Below are positions 33,924 to 42,370 of a DNA stretch of 64,000 bases, one piece after another (position 1 is the first letter of the stretch; every line of letters starts with the position of its first letter). The translations under genes and the position numbers were made by a program. This stretch comes from an uncultured Oscillospiraceae bacterium (GTDB taxonomy: Bacteria; Bacillota; Clostridia; Oscillospirales; Oscillospiraceae): NCBI GenBank assembly GCA_944385475.1, contig CALWXJ010000019.1, forward strand, positions 1 through 64,000, in the 5' to 3' direction. Under the pieces are notes generated by a model. It had not been told where the DNA came from. It did no database searches and saw nothing but the letters and a program-made list of their open reading frames with translations.

Positions 33924-35213
33924 TCACTCCTTTTCACATTCCCCATAGAGGACCTCTCCGTCGGTGCGCAGGATCCGCACAGGGCGGATGACGTTGTGCA
34001 GTCCCTCTCCCGTCACCCGCACCTCCATGTAATTGGGAGCATGTCCGGCAAAGAGCCCCTCCCGGGGCTGCTCAAACAACACCGGGTACACCCGGCCCAG
34101 ACAGCCTTCCAGATAGGCCCGGTGCATCTTCCCCGCCAGGCGGGACACCTGGTGGGTGCGAAGGTCCTTCACTTCCGGGGGCACCTGGATCATGTCGGCA
34201 GCAGGGGTGCCGGGACGGATGGAATAGGGGAAGACGTGCATCTGGGCAAAGCCGCAGCGGTGAATGAAGTCCATGGTCTTTTCAAAATCCCCGTCTGTCT
34301 CTCCCGGAAAGCCCACCACCAGATCCGTGGTGATGGCGGGGCGGGGGAAAAAGCGATGCAAAAGCTCCACAGACTGCAGATACCGGGCGGTATCATATTT
34401 GCGGTTCATGGCCCGCAGGGTCTTGTCGCACCCGCTTTGCAGCGACAGGTGGAACTGGGGGCAAAGGCCCGGCAGGGCCGATGCCCGGCGGCAAAACTCC
34501 TCCGTAATGGTGCGGGGCTCCAGACTGCCCAGCCGGATCCGCACATCCCCGGCAGCCTGGGCCACCGCCTCCATCAAATCGATCAGGCTCTTCCCGTCTT
34601 TTCGCTCCATCCCCCAGGAGGAGATCTCGATGCCGGTGATGACAATCTCCCGGTACCCTTCCTCCGCCAGCTGGCGGGCCTGCTCTGCCGCCACCTCCAG
34701 GGGCACGGAGCGCACAGGTCCCCGGGCATAGGGGATGATGCAGTAGGTACAGAAGTTGACGCAGCCGTCCTCCACCTTCAGCATGGCCCGGGTGCGTCCC
34801 TCCATGCCGCCGGCAGGCAGCACCTCAAACGTCCGCCGATCAAAGGAGCGGTCCACGCAACAGCAGCGGTCCCGCTGCGCCGCCGTCTTTTCCAGAAGGT
34901 CCAAAAAGCCCATGCGATCCCCTGTGCCGCAGATAAGATCCACATCCAGCTTCTCCACGTCCTCCCGCTGGGTCTGGGGGTAGCAGCCGCACACCGCCAC
35001 CACTGCGCCGGGGTGGAGCTTCCGGGCCCGGTGGATCACCTGGCGGGACTTCTGGTCACTGACAGCGGTGACAGAGCAGGTATTCACCACATAGGCCTCC
35101 GCCTCCTGGGAAAAATCCACCACCGTGTGACCCCGGCGGCGCAGCTCCTGCTCCATGGCCTGGGTCTCGTATTGATTTACTTTGCACCCAAGGGTATAAA
35201 TGGCAACTTTCAT
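33924..35213 (-). CDS. mtaB: tRNA t6A37 methylthiotransferase MtaB
   Basis: Radical-SAM enzyme adding a methylthio group to N6-threonylcarbamoyladenosine at tRNA position 37. The 429-aa protein has three N-terminal Fe-S cysteines (TLGCKVNQYE, VVNTCSVTA, VAVCGCYPQ), the radical SAM CXXXCXXC in DGCVNFCTYCIIPYARG near residues 145-160, and a short TRAM-like C-terminus (YMEVRVTGEGLHNVIRPVRI). LGCKVNQ and TCSVTA separate MtaB from RimO and MiaB. ATG follows AAGGAG. It precedes yfbR. Confidence 0.95.
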   Translation of the reverse strand: MKVAIYTLGCKVNQYETQAMEQELRRRGHTVVDFSQEAEAYVVNTCSVTAVSDQKSRQVIHRARKLHPGAVVAVCGCYPQTQREDVEKLDVDLICGTGDRMGFLDLLEKTAAQRDRCCCVDRSFDRRTFEVLPAGGMEGRTRAMLKVEDGCVNFCTYCIIPYARGPVRSVPLEVAAEQARQLAEEGYREIVITGIEISSWGMERKDGKSLIDLMEAVAQAAGDVRIRLGSLEPRTITEEFCRRASALPGLCPQFHLSLQSGCDKTLRAMNRKYDTARYLQSVELLHRFFPRPAITTDLVVGFPGETDGDFEKTMDFIHRCGFAQMHVFPYSIRPGTPAADMIQVPPEVKDLRTHQVSRLAGKMHRAYLEGCLGRVYPVLFEQPREGLFAGHAPNYMEVRVTGEGLHNVIRPVRILRTDGEVLYGECEKE

Positions 35214-35222
35214 GGAATCTCC

Positions 35223-35251
35223 TTGCGTTTTACAAAAACTACCTGTATAAT
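35223..35251 (+). promoter_or_regulatory. sigma-A promoter of cysteine desulfurase
   Basis: TTGCGT (35223-35228), 17-bp spacer, TATAAT (35246-35251), 70 bp before the start. It overlaps the divergent mtaB control region. Confidence 0.75.
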
Positions 35252-35267
35252 GATCTGGCTGTCCCCC

Positions 35268-35296
35268 ATTATACCGGGATTTCACCAGGAGGGCAA
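35268..35296 (-). promoter_or_regulatory. sigma-A promoter of mtaB-yfbR
   Basis: On the minus strand TTGCCC (35291-35296), 17-bp spacer, TATAAT (35268-35273). It faces away from, and sits just beyond, the cysteine desulfurase promoter. Confidence 0.75.
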
Positions 35297-35320
35297 GCCC
35301 AAACCACGGGAGGTTTTCAA

Positions 35321-36454
35321 ATGGTTTATCTGGATCATGCTGCCACCACGCCGGTGCCCCGGGACGTGGCCGACGCCATGTACGAAGTGCTGACAGAGCA
35401 GTTTGGCAATCCCAGCTCCCAATATGGGTTGGGTTTGGAGATGAAGCGCCGGGTTGGGCTTTGGCGCAAAACCGTGGCGGAGGCCCTGGGGTGCGAGCCC
35501 CAGCAGCTGACCTTCACCTCCTGCGGTACCGAGGGGGACAACTGGGCCATCCAGGCCGCCTGCCATCAAAACCGGCGTCTGGGACGCCATATCGTCACCA
35601 CCGCCGTGGAGCACAGCGCTGTTCTGGCCTCCTGCCAGCGCATGGAGTCCCAGGGGTATGAAGTGACCTACCTTGCCCCTGACAGCCAGGGGCACATCAC
35701 CGCCGCCCAGGTGCTGGACGCCGTCCGGCCGGACACGGCACTGGTTTCCGTGATGATGGTGAACAACGAGCTGGGCAGCGTCTATCCCATCGCCGAGATC
35801 GCCCAGGGGCTGAAGGAGAAAAACCCCCAAACCCTGCTGCACACCGATGCTGTGCAGGGATTTTTAAAGGTGCCCTTTGCCGCCCGGACTCTGGGGGCGG
35901 ACTTGATCGCCATCTCCGGGCACAAAGTGGGCGGCCCCAAGGGCGTGGGAGCCTTGTACATCGGCCCCCGGGTCCGAAATCCCCAGCCTTTGATCGCCGG
36001 GGGCGGACAGGAAAATGGCCTGCGCTCCGGCACAGAGGCCACTGCGCAGCTATCAGGCTTTGCCAAGGCCGTGGAACTGCGGCAGGAGCACCTCTCCCAG
36101 ACCCTCTCCCACATGGCGGATATCAAAGCCTACGCCGCCCGGGCCCTCCAGACGATTCCCGACCTCATTTTGATCGGAGACGGACAGTCCCCCCATATTC
36201 TGTCTGTCTCCTTAGTGGGCTGGCCCAGCCAAAACATCGTCAACGATCTGGGCGCCCAGGGGATCTGCATTTCCGCCGGCTCCGCCTGCCACAGGGGCAA
36301 GCCCAGCCACGTGGTGGCCGCCCTGCATCTGCCCAAGAAGGTAGCCGGCGGCGTCATCCGCCTGAGCTTCGGGCCGGAGACCACCCAGTCGGATATCGAC
36401 GCCTGCGTGGAAGCCCTGCGCCGACACCATGACAGTCGTCTTCCGATGCTTTAA
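35321..36454 (+). CDS. cysteine desulfurase, NifS/IscS family
   Basis: PLP enzyme that removes sulfur from cysteine to feed Fe-S clusters or tRNA thiolation. The 377-aa protein starts YLDHAATTPVP, has TAVEHSAVLAS near 93-103 (cofactor His), the PLP lysine in ISGHKVGGPKGVGALY near 203, and the sulfur-carrying Cys in SAGSACHRGKPSH near 325. ATG has GGGAGG upstream. It has its own promoter and no scaffold (iscU) next to it; it is the only desulfurase in the window and could serve the SufC/SufBD pair about 10 kb away. Confidence 0.93.
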   Translation: MVYLDHAATTPVPRDVADAMYEVLTEQFGNPSSQYGLGLEMKRRVGLWRKTVAEALGCEPQQLTFTSCGTEGDNWAIQAACHQNRRLGRHIVTTAVEHSAVLASCQRMESQGYEVTYLAPDSQGHITAAQVLDAVRPDTALVSVMMVNNELGSVYPIAEIAQGLKEKNPQTLLHTDAVQGFLKVPFAARTLGADLIAISGHKVGGPKGVGALYIGPRVRNPQPLIAGGGQENGLRSGTEATAQLSGFAKAVELRQEHLSQTLSHMADIKAYAARALQTIPDLILIGDGQSPHILSVSLVGWPSQNIVNDLGAQGICISAGSACHRGKPSHVVAALHLPKKVAGGVIRLSFGPETTQSDIDACVEALRRHHDSRLPML

Positions 36455-36551
36455 TTGAAAAAAGGGGGGAGAGGAGAGATCCTTCTCCTCCTTTGTCCTT
36501 TTTGCCTTTCATGTCTGTTTTTTGTGTTATCTAGTGAGATAGGGGGATTTT

Positions 36552-37937
36552 ATGCTGCAATATCTTCGCCGGGAGCCCGGCTTTTACAAGCGCCTTGCCT
36601 CTTTGGCCGCGCCCATCATCCTGCAAAATCTGGTGACTACCGCCCTGGGCTTTGCCGACACCTTCATGGTGGGTCTTTTGGGCAATGCAGAGATGGCCGC
36701 CGTCACCGCCGCCAATGTGCCGATTTTCATCATCCAGCTGGTGATCTTCGGATTCCAAAGCGGGCTTTCCATCCTGGTAAGCCAGTATTGGGGCCGGGGG
36801 GATATGGAGAACATCAACCGCTCCATGGGCGTCGCCCTGTACGCCATCACCATCTTCTCTACCGCCATGGCCCTGGCGACCTTTTTCTTCCCCGCTCAGG
36901 TGCTGCGCCTCATCACCCCCAATGAAGATCTGGTGCAGTTGGGGGTCTCCTACATCCAGATCGTAGGCTTTTCCTACATTTTCAACGGTATCAGCAGTGT
37001 ATATGTCAGTGTGCAGCGCAGCGCGGAGAACCCGGTATTCGGCATGTCGCTGTTTGCCACATCCATGATCGTCAATACCGTTCTCAACTACATCCTGATC
37101 TTCGGCAAATTCGGCGCTCCCCAGATGGGGGTCACCGGCGCCGCTGTGGCCACCCTCACCTCCCGGGTGGTGGAACTGGTGGTGGCAGTGGTCTATGCCC
37201 TGCGTAACCGCCGCACCCCCTTGATGCCCAAGTACATCGCTCTGCCGGGGCGAGAGATGCTGGGCCGGTTTTTCAAATACTCCGCCCCTGTGGTTTTCAA
37301 CGAGACTCTCTGGGGCACCGGCTCTTCCATGTTGACGGTGGTCATGGGCCACATGGCCAACAGCCAGGATATGCTGGCGGCTTACGCCCTGATGGGCAAC
37401 GTGGATAAGCTCTCCACCGTAATGTGCTTTGGCGTGGCGGCCTCCGCCGCTATCATCATCGGTAAGGAGATCGGCGAGGGCCGGGACTTCTCCCATGTCT
37501 ATGAGGTGGCTCGGACAGTACTGATGGTAGCTTTCATGGTGGGGCTTTGCGTTATGACGCTGCTGCTGATCCTGCGGCCCACGTTCTTCCGCCCGGTCCT
37601 GTTTCCCCTGTTTAAGCTCAGCCCCGGTGCCATGGAGGCAGCCAACGCCCTGTCGTTTTTCTATGCCCTGGTCATCCCCATGCGGGCGTTCAACAACTCC
37701 AACATCACCGGCATCCTCCGGGCGGGAGGAGACTCCCAGGCCGCCTTTGCCATCGATGTTTGCCCCCTGTGGCTGGTGACCATCCCCCTGATGGCCCTGG
37801 TGGCCCTGGTGTTGCAGGCCCCGGTGGTCCTGGTGTGCATGGCCATGCAGACAGAAAATGTGGTAAAGGCCCCTATCGGTTTCCTGCGCTTCCGCAGCCG
37901 CCGCTGGATCCACGACATCACCCGGGCCGCTTCATAA
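36552..37937 (+). CDS. MATE family efflux transporter (copy 3)
   Basis: A 461-aa, about 12-TM MATE transporter (LAAPIILQNLVTTALGFADTFMVGLLGNAEMAAVTAANVPIF at the N-terminus; QYWGRGDMENINRSMG). The C-terminal half has IIIGKEIGEGRDFSHVYEVA, the second-domain equivalent. ATG at 36552 lies after TAGGGGGAT. A TTGCCT / TGTTAT pair lies at the right spacing in the 97-bp gap after the desulfurase gene. It is followed 4 bp later by the RlmA-like methyltransferase gene, in one operon. Confidence 0.9.
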   Translation: MLQYLRREPGFYKRLASLAAPIILQNLVTTALGFADTFMVGLLGNAEMAAVTAANVPIFIIQLVIFGFQSGLSILVSQYWGRGDMENINRSMGVALYAITIFSTAMALATFFFPAQVLRLITPNEDLVQLGVSYIQIVGFSYIFNGISSVYVSVQRSAENPVFGMSLFATSMIVNTVLNYILIFGKFGAPQMGVTGAAVATLTSRVVELVVAVVYALRNRRTPLMPKYIALPGREMLGRFFKYSAPVVFNETLWGTGSSMLTVVMGHMANSQDMLAAYALMGNVDKLSTVMCFGVAASAAIIIGKEIGEGRDFSHVYEVARTVLMVAFMVGLCVMTLLLILRPTFFRPVLFPLFKLSPGAMEAANALSFFYALVIPMRAFNNSNITGILRAGGDSQAAFAIDVCPLWLVTIPLMALVALVLQAPVVLVCMAMQTENVVKAPIGFLRFRSRRWIHDITRAAS

Positions 37938-37941
37938 GGCT

Positions 37942-38772
37942 ATGGAGTCCTTGTTCTGCTGCCCCCTGTGCGGCAGCCCTCTGTCCCGGGAAGCGGGGGT
38001 CTACCGCTGCCCGTCAGGTCACAGCTACGATATTGCCAGGGAGGGCTATGTCCACCTGCTGCCGGCCAACCGCAAGCACTCCGCTGTCCCCGGGGACGAC
38101 AAGGGCATGGCAGGTGCCCGGCGGGACTTTTTGTCCCGGGGGTATTATGAGCCGCTGCTCCAGGCCCTGCAGACACGGATCTGCCAGACGGACCCCTCCC
38201 CCGCTCCCGTCCTTGTGGACGCAGGCTGCGGCGAGGGCTATTATACCGCCGGTATCTACCAGGCCCTGCGGGACTGCGGACGCCACCCCCGCATGGCGGG
38301 GGTGGACCTGTCTAAATTCAGTCTGCGCATCGCCGCCCGGCGGGAAAAGGCCGTGGAGTTTGCCGTGGCCTCCTCCCACCACCTGCCTCTGGCAGATGGT
38401 TGCGGAGATATTCTGCTCAACTGTTTCTCTCCCCTGTTCATTGAGGAGTTTTTTCGGGTGCTGCGTCCGGGTGGCTGGTTTTTCTATGTGGTGCCCGGGA
38501 AGAATCATCTCTGGGAGCTGAAGGAGGTCCTCTACGACCACCCCTATCCCAACGAAGAACGCCCCATCCCCTATCCAGGCTTTTCCTATGTGGATATCGG
38601 GGAGGTGGACACCCTGCTGCATCTTGAGGGGCAGGCGGCCATCCATGACCTTTTCCAGATGACCCCTTATTACTGGAAGACTCCCCGCTCCGGCGCCCAG
38701 CGGCTGGAGACCCTGGACCATCTCACAGTTCAGGCCTCCTTCCGCATCCATATCTTCCAAAAGGACATGTAA
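37942..38772 (+). CDS. rlmA: 23S rRNA guanine-N1 methyltransferase, RlmA-like
   Basis: A SAM methyltransferase of 276 aa with an N-terminal zinc finger: CCPLCGSPL and YRCPSGHSYDIAREGYVHLL, as in RlmA(I)/RlmA(II), which methylate G745/G748 in 23S rRNA. The SAM motif is LVDAGCGEGYYT near residue 91 and LPLADGCGDILLNCFSPL near 148. RlmA(II) members can affect macrolide sensitivity. It follows the MATE gene by 4 bp, and the pairing of a ribosome-modifying enzyme with an exporter suggests drug response (inference). Confidence 0.88.
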   Translation: MESLFCCPLCGSPLSREAGVYRCPSGHSYDIAREGYVHLLPANRKHSAVPGDDKGMAGARRDFLSRGYYEPLLQALQTRICQTDPSPAPVLVDAGCGEGYYTAGIYQALRDCGRHPRMAGVDLSKFSLRIAARREKAVEFAVASSHHLPLADGCGDILLNCFSPLFIEEFFRVLRPGGWFFYVVPGKNHLWELKEVLYDHPYPNEERPIPYPGFSYVDIGEVDTLLHLEGQAAIHDLFQMTPYYWKTPRSGAQRLETLDHLTVQASFRIHIFQKDM

Positions 38773-38812
38773 AAAGCGGCCCCGCGCCCAAAATGGTGCG
38801 GGGCCGCTTTTT
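38771..38812. terminator. bidirectional terminator
   Basis: Stem AAAAAGCGGCCCCGC and complement, a 12-nt loop, A5 and T5 tails; overlaps the stop of the methyltransferase gene. Confidence 0.85.
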
Positions 38813-39423
38813 CACGCTTCCGCCACGAACTGGGGAACGATCACACCCTGGGTATCCCCATCCGCCGTAAAAGACGCCCCTGGCAGGAAATGCACCTGGG
38901 GCCATTGGCGCAGGAATTCCTCCACACCCCCGATGTTGGGCAGGCCATAGGGACTATGCCGGTAGTGCATGGGCACGATCCAGCGGGGGGCAAGGGCCTC
39001 GCACACCTTCCGGGCGCCGTCGGCGTCCACGGTGTACACACCTCCCACCGGCACCAGGACCCCGTCCACCGCTCCGATGGCCTCTATCTGCTGCTGCGTC
39101 AGCTGGTGGCCCAAATCTCCCAGATGCGCCACACGCACACCCCCGGCGGAGAAAACCCGCACCATGTTGTTCCCCCGCAGCGCACCCTGCCGGTCGTCAT
39201 GAAACGTGGGCACTTCCTTCACGGAAAAGGGACTTGTTCCCCCCTGCACAAGATGCACCCGTTCCACGGCATGGTGATCAAAATGGTCATGGCTGCAATA
39301 GACGGCGTTGGCCGTCACCTGCAGCTCCGGATATCCTTCCACTCCGGTGTAGGGATCCACCGCAATGCGGTACCCCGCCTCTTCCATCAAAAAGCAGGAG
39401 TGCCCCATCCAGGTCAAGCGCAT
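38812..39423 (-). CDS. metallo-beta-lactamase-fold hydrolase, UlaG/YfiD-like
   Basis: A 203-aa compact MBL-fold protein, similar to the small L-ascorbate-6-phosphate lactonase-like group. The metal motif is SHDHFDHHA near residues 44-52, with HLGDLGHQL near 100 and the terminal HYRHSPYG. The early Asp-Pro (RIAVDPYTG) is typical of this subgroup. The substrate is unknown. ATG has AAAGGAGG upstream. It is a single-gene unit convergent with the methyltransferase gene. Confidence 0.85.
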   Translation of the reverse strand: MRLTWMGHSCFLMEEAGYRIAVDPYTGVEGYPELQVTANAVYCSHDHFDHHAVERVHLVQGGTSPFSVKEVPTFHDDRQGALRGNNMVRVFSAGGVRVAHLGDLGHQLTQQQIEAIGAVDGVLVPVGGVYTVDADGARKVCEALAPRWIVPMHYRHSPYGLPNIGGVEEFLRQWPQVHFLPGASFTADGDTQGVIVPQFVAEA

Positions 39424-39587
39424 AAAAACCGCCTCCTTTTTGCTTTCAGAGCACCAAATGCCCCATCTTCTCTCTATCATAACACGCTCCCGGCCCCTTG
39501 TCACCTGGAGATGGTCTTGTCTTTTTTTCCCTGCCGCAGTAAAATAAAGAAAATTTGCGCCACGGGCGCATCCGGAGGGAAAACGAT

Positions 39588-40607
39588 ATGACATATGAAG
39601 AAGCTTTGGCCAACGCCCGCACCTGTATGGGGCCGTATTGCAAGGCCTGCCCTGTGTGCAACGGCATGGCCTGCCGCAACACCATGCCAGGCCCCGGGGC
39701 CAAGGGGATCGGCACCGGCTTTATCCGCAATTATGAAAAGTGGCAGTCCCTGTGCGTCAATATGGACACCATTGGGGAGAACTGCCCCGTGGACACCACC
39801 GCCTGTCTCTTTGGGCGCAAAATGGCCCTCCCCGTGTTTGCCGCCCCGGTGGGCGCTATGAAGATGCACTATGGGGATAAGTACGATGACCTCACCTACA
39901 ACGACATCCTGGTCTCCAGCTGCGCCCAGGCGGGCATTGCCGCCTTCACCGGTGACGGCACCGACCCCGCGGTGATGGAGGCCGCCGCCCAGGCCCTAAA
40001 GAAAAACGGCGGCTGCGGTGTCCCCACCATCAAGCCCTGGAACATGGATACCATTCGGGAAAAGCTCGCCCTGGTGAAGGCGGCAGACCCCTTTGCCATC
40101 GCCATGGACATCGACGCCGCCGGCCTGCCCTTTTTGAAGAACATGACACCTCCCGCCGGCAGCAAAACGGTGGAGCAGCTCCGCCAGATCGCCCAATGGG
40201 CGGAAAAACCCTTTATCCTCAAGGGCATCATGACGGTGGCCGGGGCCAAAAAGGCCCTGGAGGCAGGCGCCAGCGCCATCGTGGTGTCCAACCACGGCGG
40301 CCGGGTGCTGGATCAGTGCCCCGCCACGGCAGAGGTGCTGCCCGCCATTGTCGACGCCGTGGGAAGCCAGATGACCGTCTTGGTGGACGGAGGCATTCGC
40401 ACCGGCATGGACATTTTCAAGGCCCTGGCCCTGGGGGCCCACGGGGTCCTGATCGCCCGCCCCTTTGTCACCATGGTCTACGGCGGCGGCAGCGAGGGCG
40501 TGGCGGCCTATGTGTCCAAGCTCCAGGCGGAGCTTGCCGACACCATGGCCATGTGCGGCGCCCACACCCTGGGAGACATCCGCCGGGATATGCTCTTTGG
40601 CTTTTGA
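39588..40607 (+). CDS. FMN-dependent alpha-hydroxy-acid oxidizing protein with Cys-rich N-terminus
   Basis: A TIM-barrel FMN enzyme of 339 aa, in the lactate/glycolate oxidase-isopentenyl isomerase 2 group. IVVSNHGGRVLDQCPATAEVLP near residues 226-247 holds the catalytic His and Arg, KGIMTV the FMN-contacting Lys, and VDGGIRTGMDIFKALALGAHGVLIARP the FMN-phosphate site. Before the barrel there are cysteines at 13, 18, 21, 24 and 29 (CMGPYCKACPVCNGMAC), an arrangement that could hold a metal or Fe-S cluster. ATG at 39588 has GGAGGG upstream. It likely oxidises a 2-hydroxyacid such as lactate; the electron acceptor is unknown. Confidence 0.85.
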   Translation: MTYEEALANARTCMGPYCKACPVCNGMACRNTMPGPGAKGIGTGFIRNYEKWQSLCVNMDTIGENCPVDTTACLFGRKMALPVFAAPVGAMKMHYGDKYDDLTYNDILVSSCAQAGIAAFTGDGTDPAVMEAAAQALKKNGGCGVPTIKPWNMDTIREKLALVKAADPFAIAMDIDAAGLPFLKNMTPPAGSKTVEQLRQIAQWAEKPFILKGIMTVAGAKKALEAGASAIVVSNHGGRVLDQCPATAEVLPAIVDAVGSQMTVLVDGGIRTGMDIFKALALGAHGVLIARPFVTMVYGGGSEGVAAYVSKLQAELADTMAMCGAHTLGDIRRDMLFGF

Positions 40608-40615
40608 TCCCATGG

Positions 40616-40652
40616 AAAAAGAGCCGGACGGCATAGCCGTCCGGCTCTTTTT
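40616..40652. terminator. bidirectional terminator
   Basis: Stem of about 15 bp (AAAAAGAGCCGGACGGC and complement) with A and T tails, between two convergent genes. Confidence 0.85.
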
Positions 40653-41412
40653 ACGCATTTTCTTCTCCGAATTCACAAAGGGCCGTGAAGCATGTGCCCC
40701 GGGGGCCTATCCCCTCCATCCGGTAGGCATATTCCTCCCGGTGGCCCATCAGCTCCAGGCACTGGCCCAAAGTGGCCTCCCGGCTGTAATTGATGAAGAA
40801 GGTCTTCAGGGGCAGCGGCTGCATATCCCCGGGCAGGGCGTCCCAGACGATATCCCCGTACTTCCCGCTGAACAGATGGCCGTTGCCATCCAGGTCAGAC
40901 CAGACTACCCGCCGCTGGCCCAGGGGCTCCAGCCCCTCCCGGGGCAAAGCGACCTTCATGGGCTCAGGGCAGTCCACCTCCTGGGAATATTCGCCGATGG
41001 CCTTTGCGGTAAAAGCGGTGGGCCGCAGGATCTTGCGGCTCACCGGATCCACCAGGATCCAGTCGCTGATCACGCTGATGCACCCTCGTCCCTGCCGGTC
41101 CTCCATTTCATAGATCCGCTGCATATGAGGTCCTTTGATGCCCCGCTCCCGGGTGGTGATGGTCAGCACCTCCCGGGCCCGGGGACAGCGGTGAACCCGC
41201 AGCGCAAGACGGGACAGGAGGAATACCTCTCCTTGCCGATAGAGATATTCATAGGTCAGTCCCCTGGCATCATAGTCATATCCGGCAAAGGCAGCCACCT
41301 TGCTCAAAAGTGCCCCCAGCCGCACCCGCTGGGTGCGGTCGCAGTCGGCAAAGGTCAGCTCCTCCTGCCGGCGGTATCCATTTTCCAACAGCTCCTGTTT
41401 AAAATCTTCCAT
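40651..41412 (-). CDS. acyl-ACP thioesterase
   Basis: Releases fatty acids from acyl carrier protein. The 253-aa protein is a two-hotdog acyl-ACP thioesterase (PF01643 type): N-terminal hotdog about 10-130 (the DCDRTQRVRLGALLSKVAAFAGYDYDARG region) and C-terminal hotdog from about 150 (RRVVWSDLDGNGHLFSGKYGDIVWDALP, with the catalytic Asn/His neighbourhood). The promoter at 41447-41475 places the transcript start only a few bases before the site serving ATG 41433, so ATG 41412 with AAGGTG upstream is preferred; 41433 remains possible. Confidence 0.88.
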   Translation of the reverse strand: MEDFKQELLENGYRRQEELTFADCDRTQRVRLGALLSKVAAFAGYDYDARGLTYEYLYRQGEVFLLSRLALRVHRCPRAREVLTITTRERGIKGPHMQRIYEMEDRQGRGCISVISDWILVDPVSRKILRPTAFTAKAIGEYSQEVDCPEPMKVALPREGLEPLGQRRVVWSDLDGNGHLFSGKYGDIVWDALPGDMQPLPLKTFFINYSREATLGQCLELMGHREEYAYRMEGIGPRGTCFTALCEFGEENA

Positions 41413-41446
41413 GTTTTCACCTTGATCTTCCATTGGACTTTTCCTT

Positions 41447-41475
41447 ATTCTACTCTTTTTCTCCTCAATTCTCAA
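41447..41475 (-). promoter_or_regulatory. sigma-A promoter of thioesterase
   Basis: On the minus strand TTGAGA (41470-41475), 17-bp spacer, TAGAAT (41447-41452). Confidence 0.7.
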
Positions 41476-41539
41476 GAACCTTTCCCCCCTCTCCCCTTTT
41501 AAAAAGAGGCAGAAAAATGCCGCGTTTTTCCCTTTTTTC

Positions 41540-41568
41540 TTGCGTTTTTGGGGCCAATATGGTACGAT
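41540..41568 (+). promoter_or_regulatory. sigma-A promoter of thrE-like operon
   Basis: TTGCGT (41540-41545), 17-bp spacer, TACGAT (41563-41568), 32 bp before the start codon. Confidence 0.7.
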
Positions 41569-41600
41569 GGCCACGCAAATGACCCTGGAGGAGGCGTGTC

Positions 41601-42368
41601 ATGGTACGCACAATGGAACACCCCGGCGCCCTGCTGCATTGCCTTTTGGACATGGCAGAGTCCATGCTGTCTGTGGGGGCGGAGGTCAACCGGGTGGAAG
41701 GCACCCTGTCCCGGATGGGCAGAGCTTACGGCGCCGCCCGGATGAACGTGTTTGTCATCACCTCCAGCGTGGTGGTGACCATGGTGCTGCCTGACGGGAC
41801 GGATCTCACCCAGACCCGGCGCATCACAGGTCCCGGCGGGACGGACTTTACCAAACTGGAGGCCCTGAATACCCTCAGCCGCCGCTGCTGTGAGCATCCT
41901 CTTTCCGTGGAAGATCTATCCCGGGCCCTGGCTGCCCTGGATGAGCCTCCCCCCAACCCTGTTTGGATCTGCCTTGGCAGCATGCTGGCCGCCGGCAGCT
42001 TCGCGGCATTTTTTGGCGGCGGCCTATGGGACGCCCTGGTGGCGGCAGTGTTTGGCATGGTGATTTTCTTCCTGCAGCAGCGCCTGCCCTCCCTGTTCCC
42101 CAACAAGGCCATTTTCAACCTGGTCTCCTCCCTGCTCACAGGAACGGCCATCAGTCTTTGCGGGGCTATCTTTCCCATTTTGCAGCCGGATAAAATCATG
42201 ATCGGGGACATCATGCTCCTCATCCCCGGCATCGCCATGACCAACTCTGTCCGGGACGTCCTGGTGGGAGACACCATCTCCGGCATCATGCGCCTCATCG
42301 AGACGCTGCTGTGGGCCGGCTCCCTGGCCATGGGCTTTATGCTGGGAATCTATCTTGTGGGGGGATAA
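41601..42368 (+). CDS. threonine/serine exporter ThrE family, large component
   Basis: A 255-aa membrane protein of the DUF1212 (ThrE N-terminal) family. The N-terminal soluble part holds the family signature ESMLSVGAEVNRVEGTLSRMGRAYG and VFVITSSVVVTM, then five or so TM helices (about 120-250). In Corynebacterium a single ThrE protein exports Thr/Ser; in Clostridia it is split in two, as here. ATG follows GGAGGAGG. It lies 2 bp before its partner. Confidence 0.9.
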   Translation: MVRTMEHPGALLHCLLDMAESMLSVGAEVNRVEGTLSRMGRAYGAARMNVFVITSSVVVTMVLPDGTDLTQTRRITGPGGTDFTKLEALNTLSRRCCEHPLSVEDLSRALAALDEPPPNPVWICLGSMLAAGSFAAFFGGGLWDALVAAVFGMVIFFLQQRLPSLFPNKAIFNLVSSLLTGTAISLCGAIFPILQPDKIMIGDIMLLIPGIAMTNSVRDVLVGDTISGIMRLIETLLWAGSLAMGFMLGIYLVGG

Positions 42369-42370
42369 GG

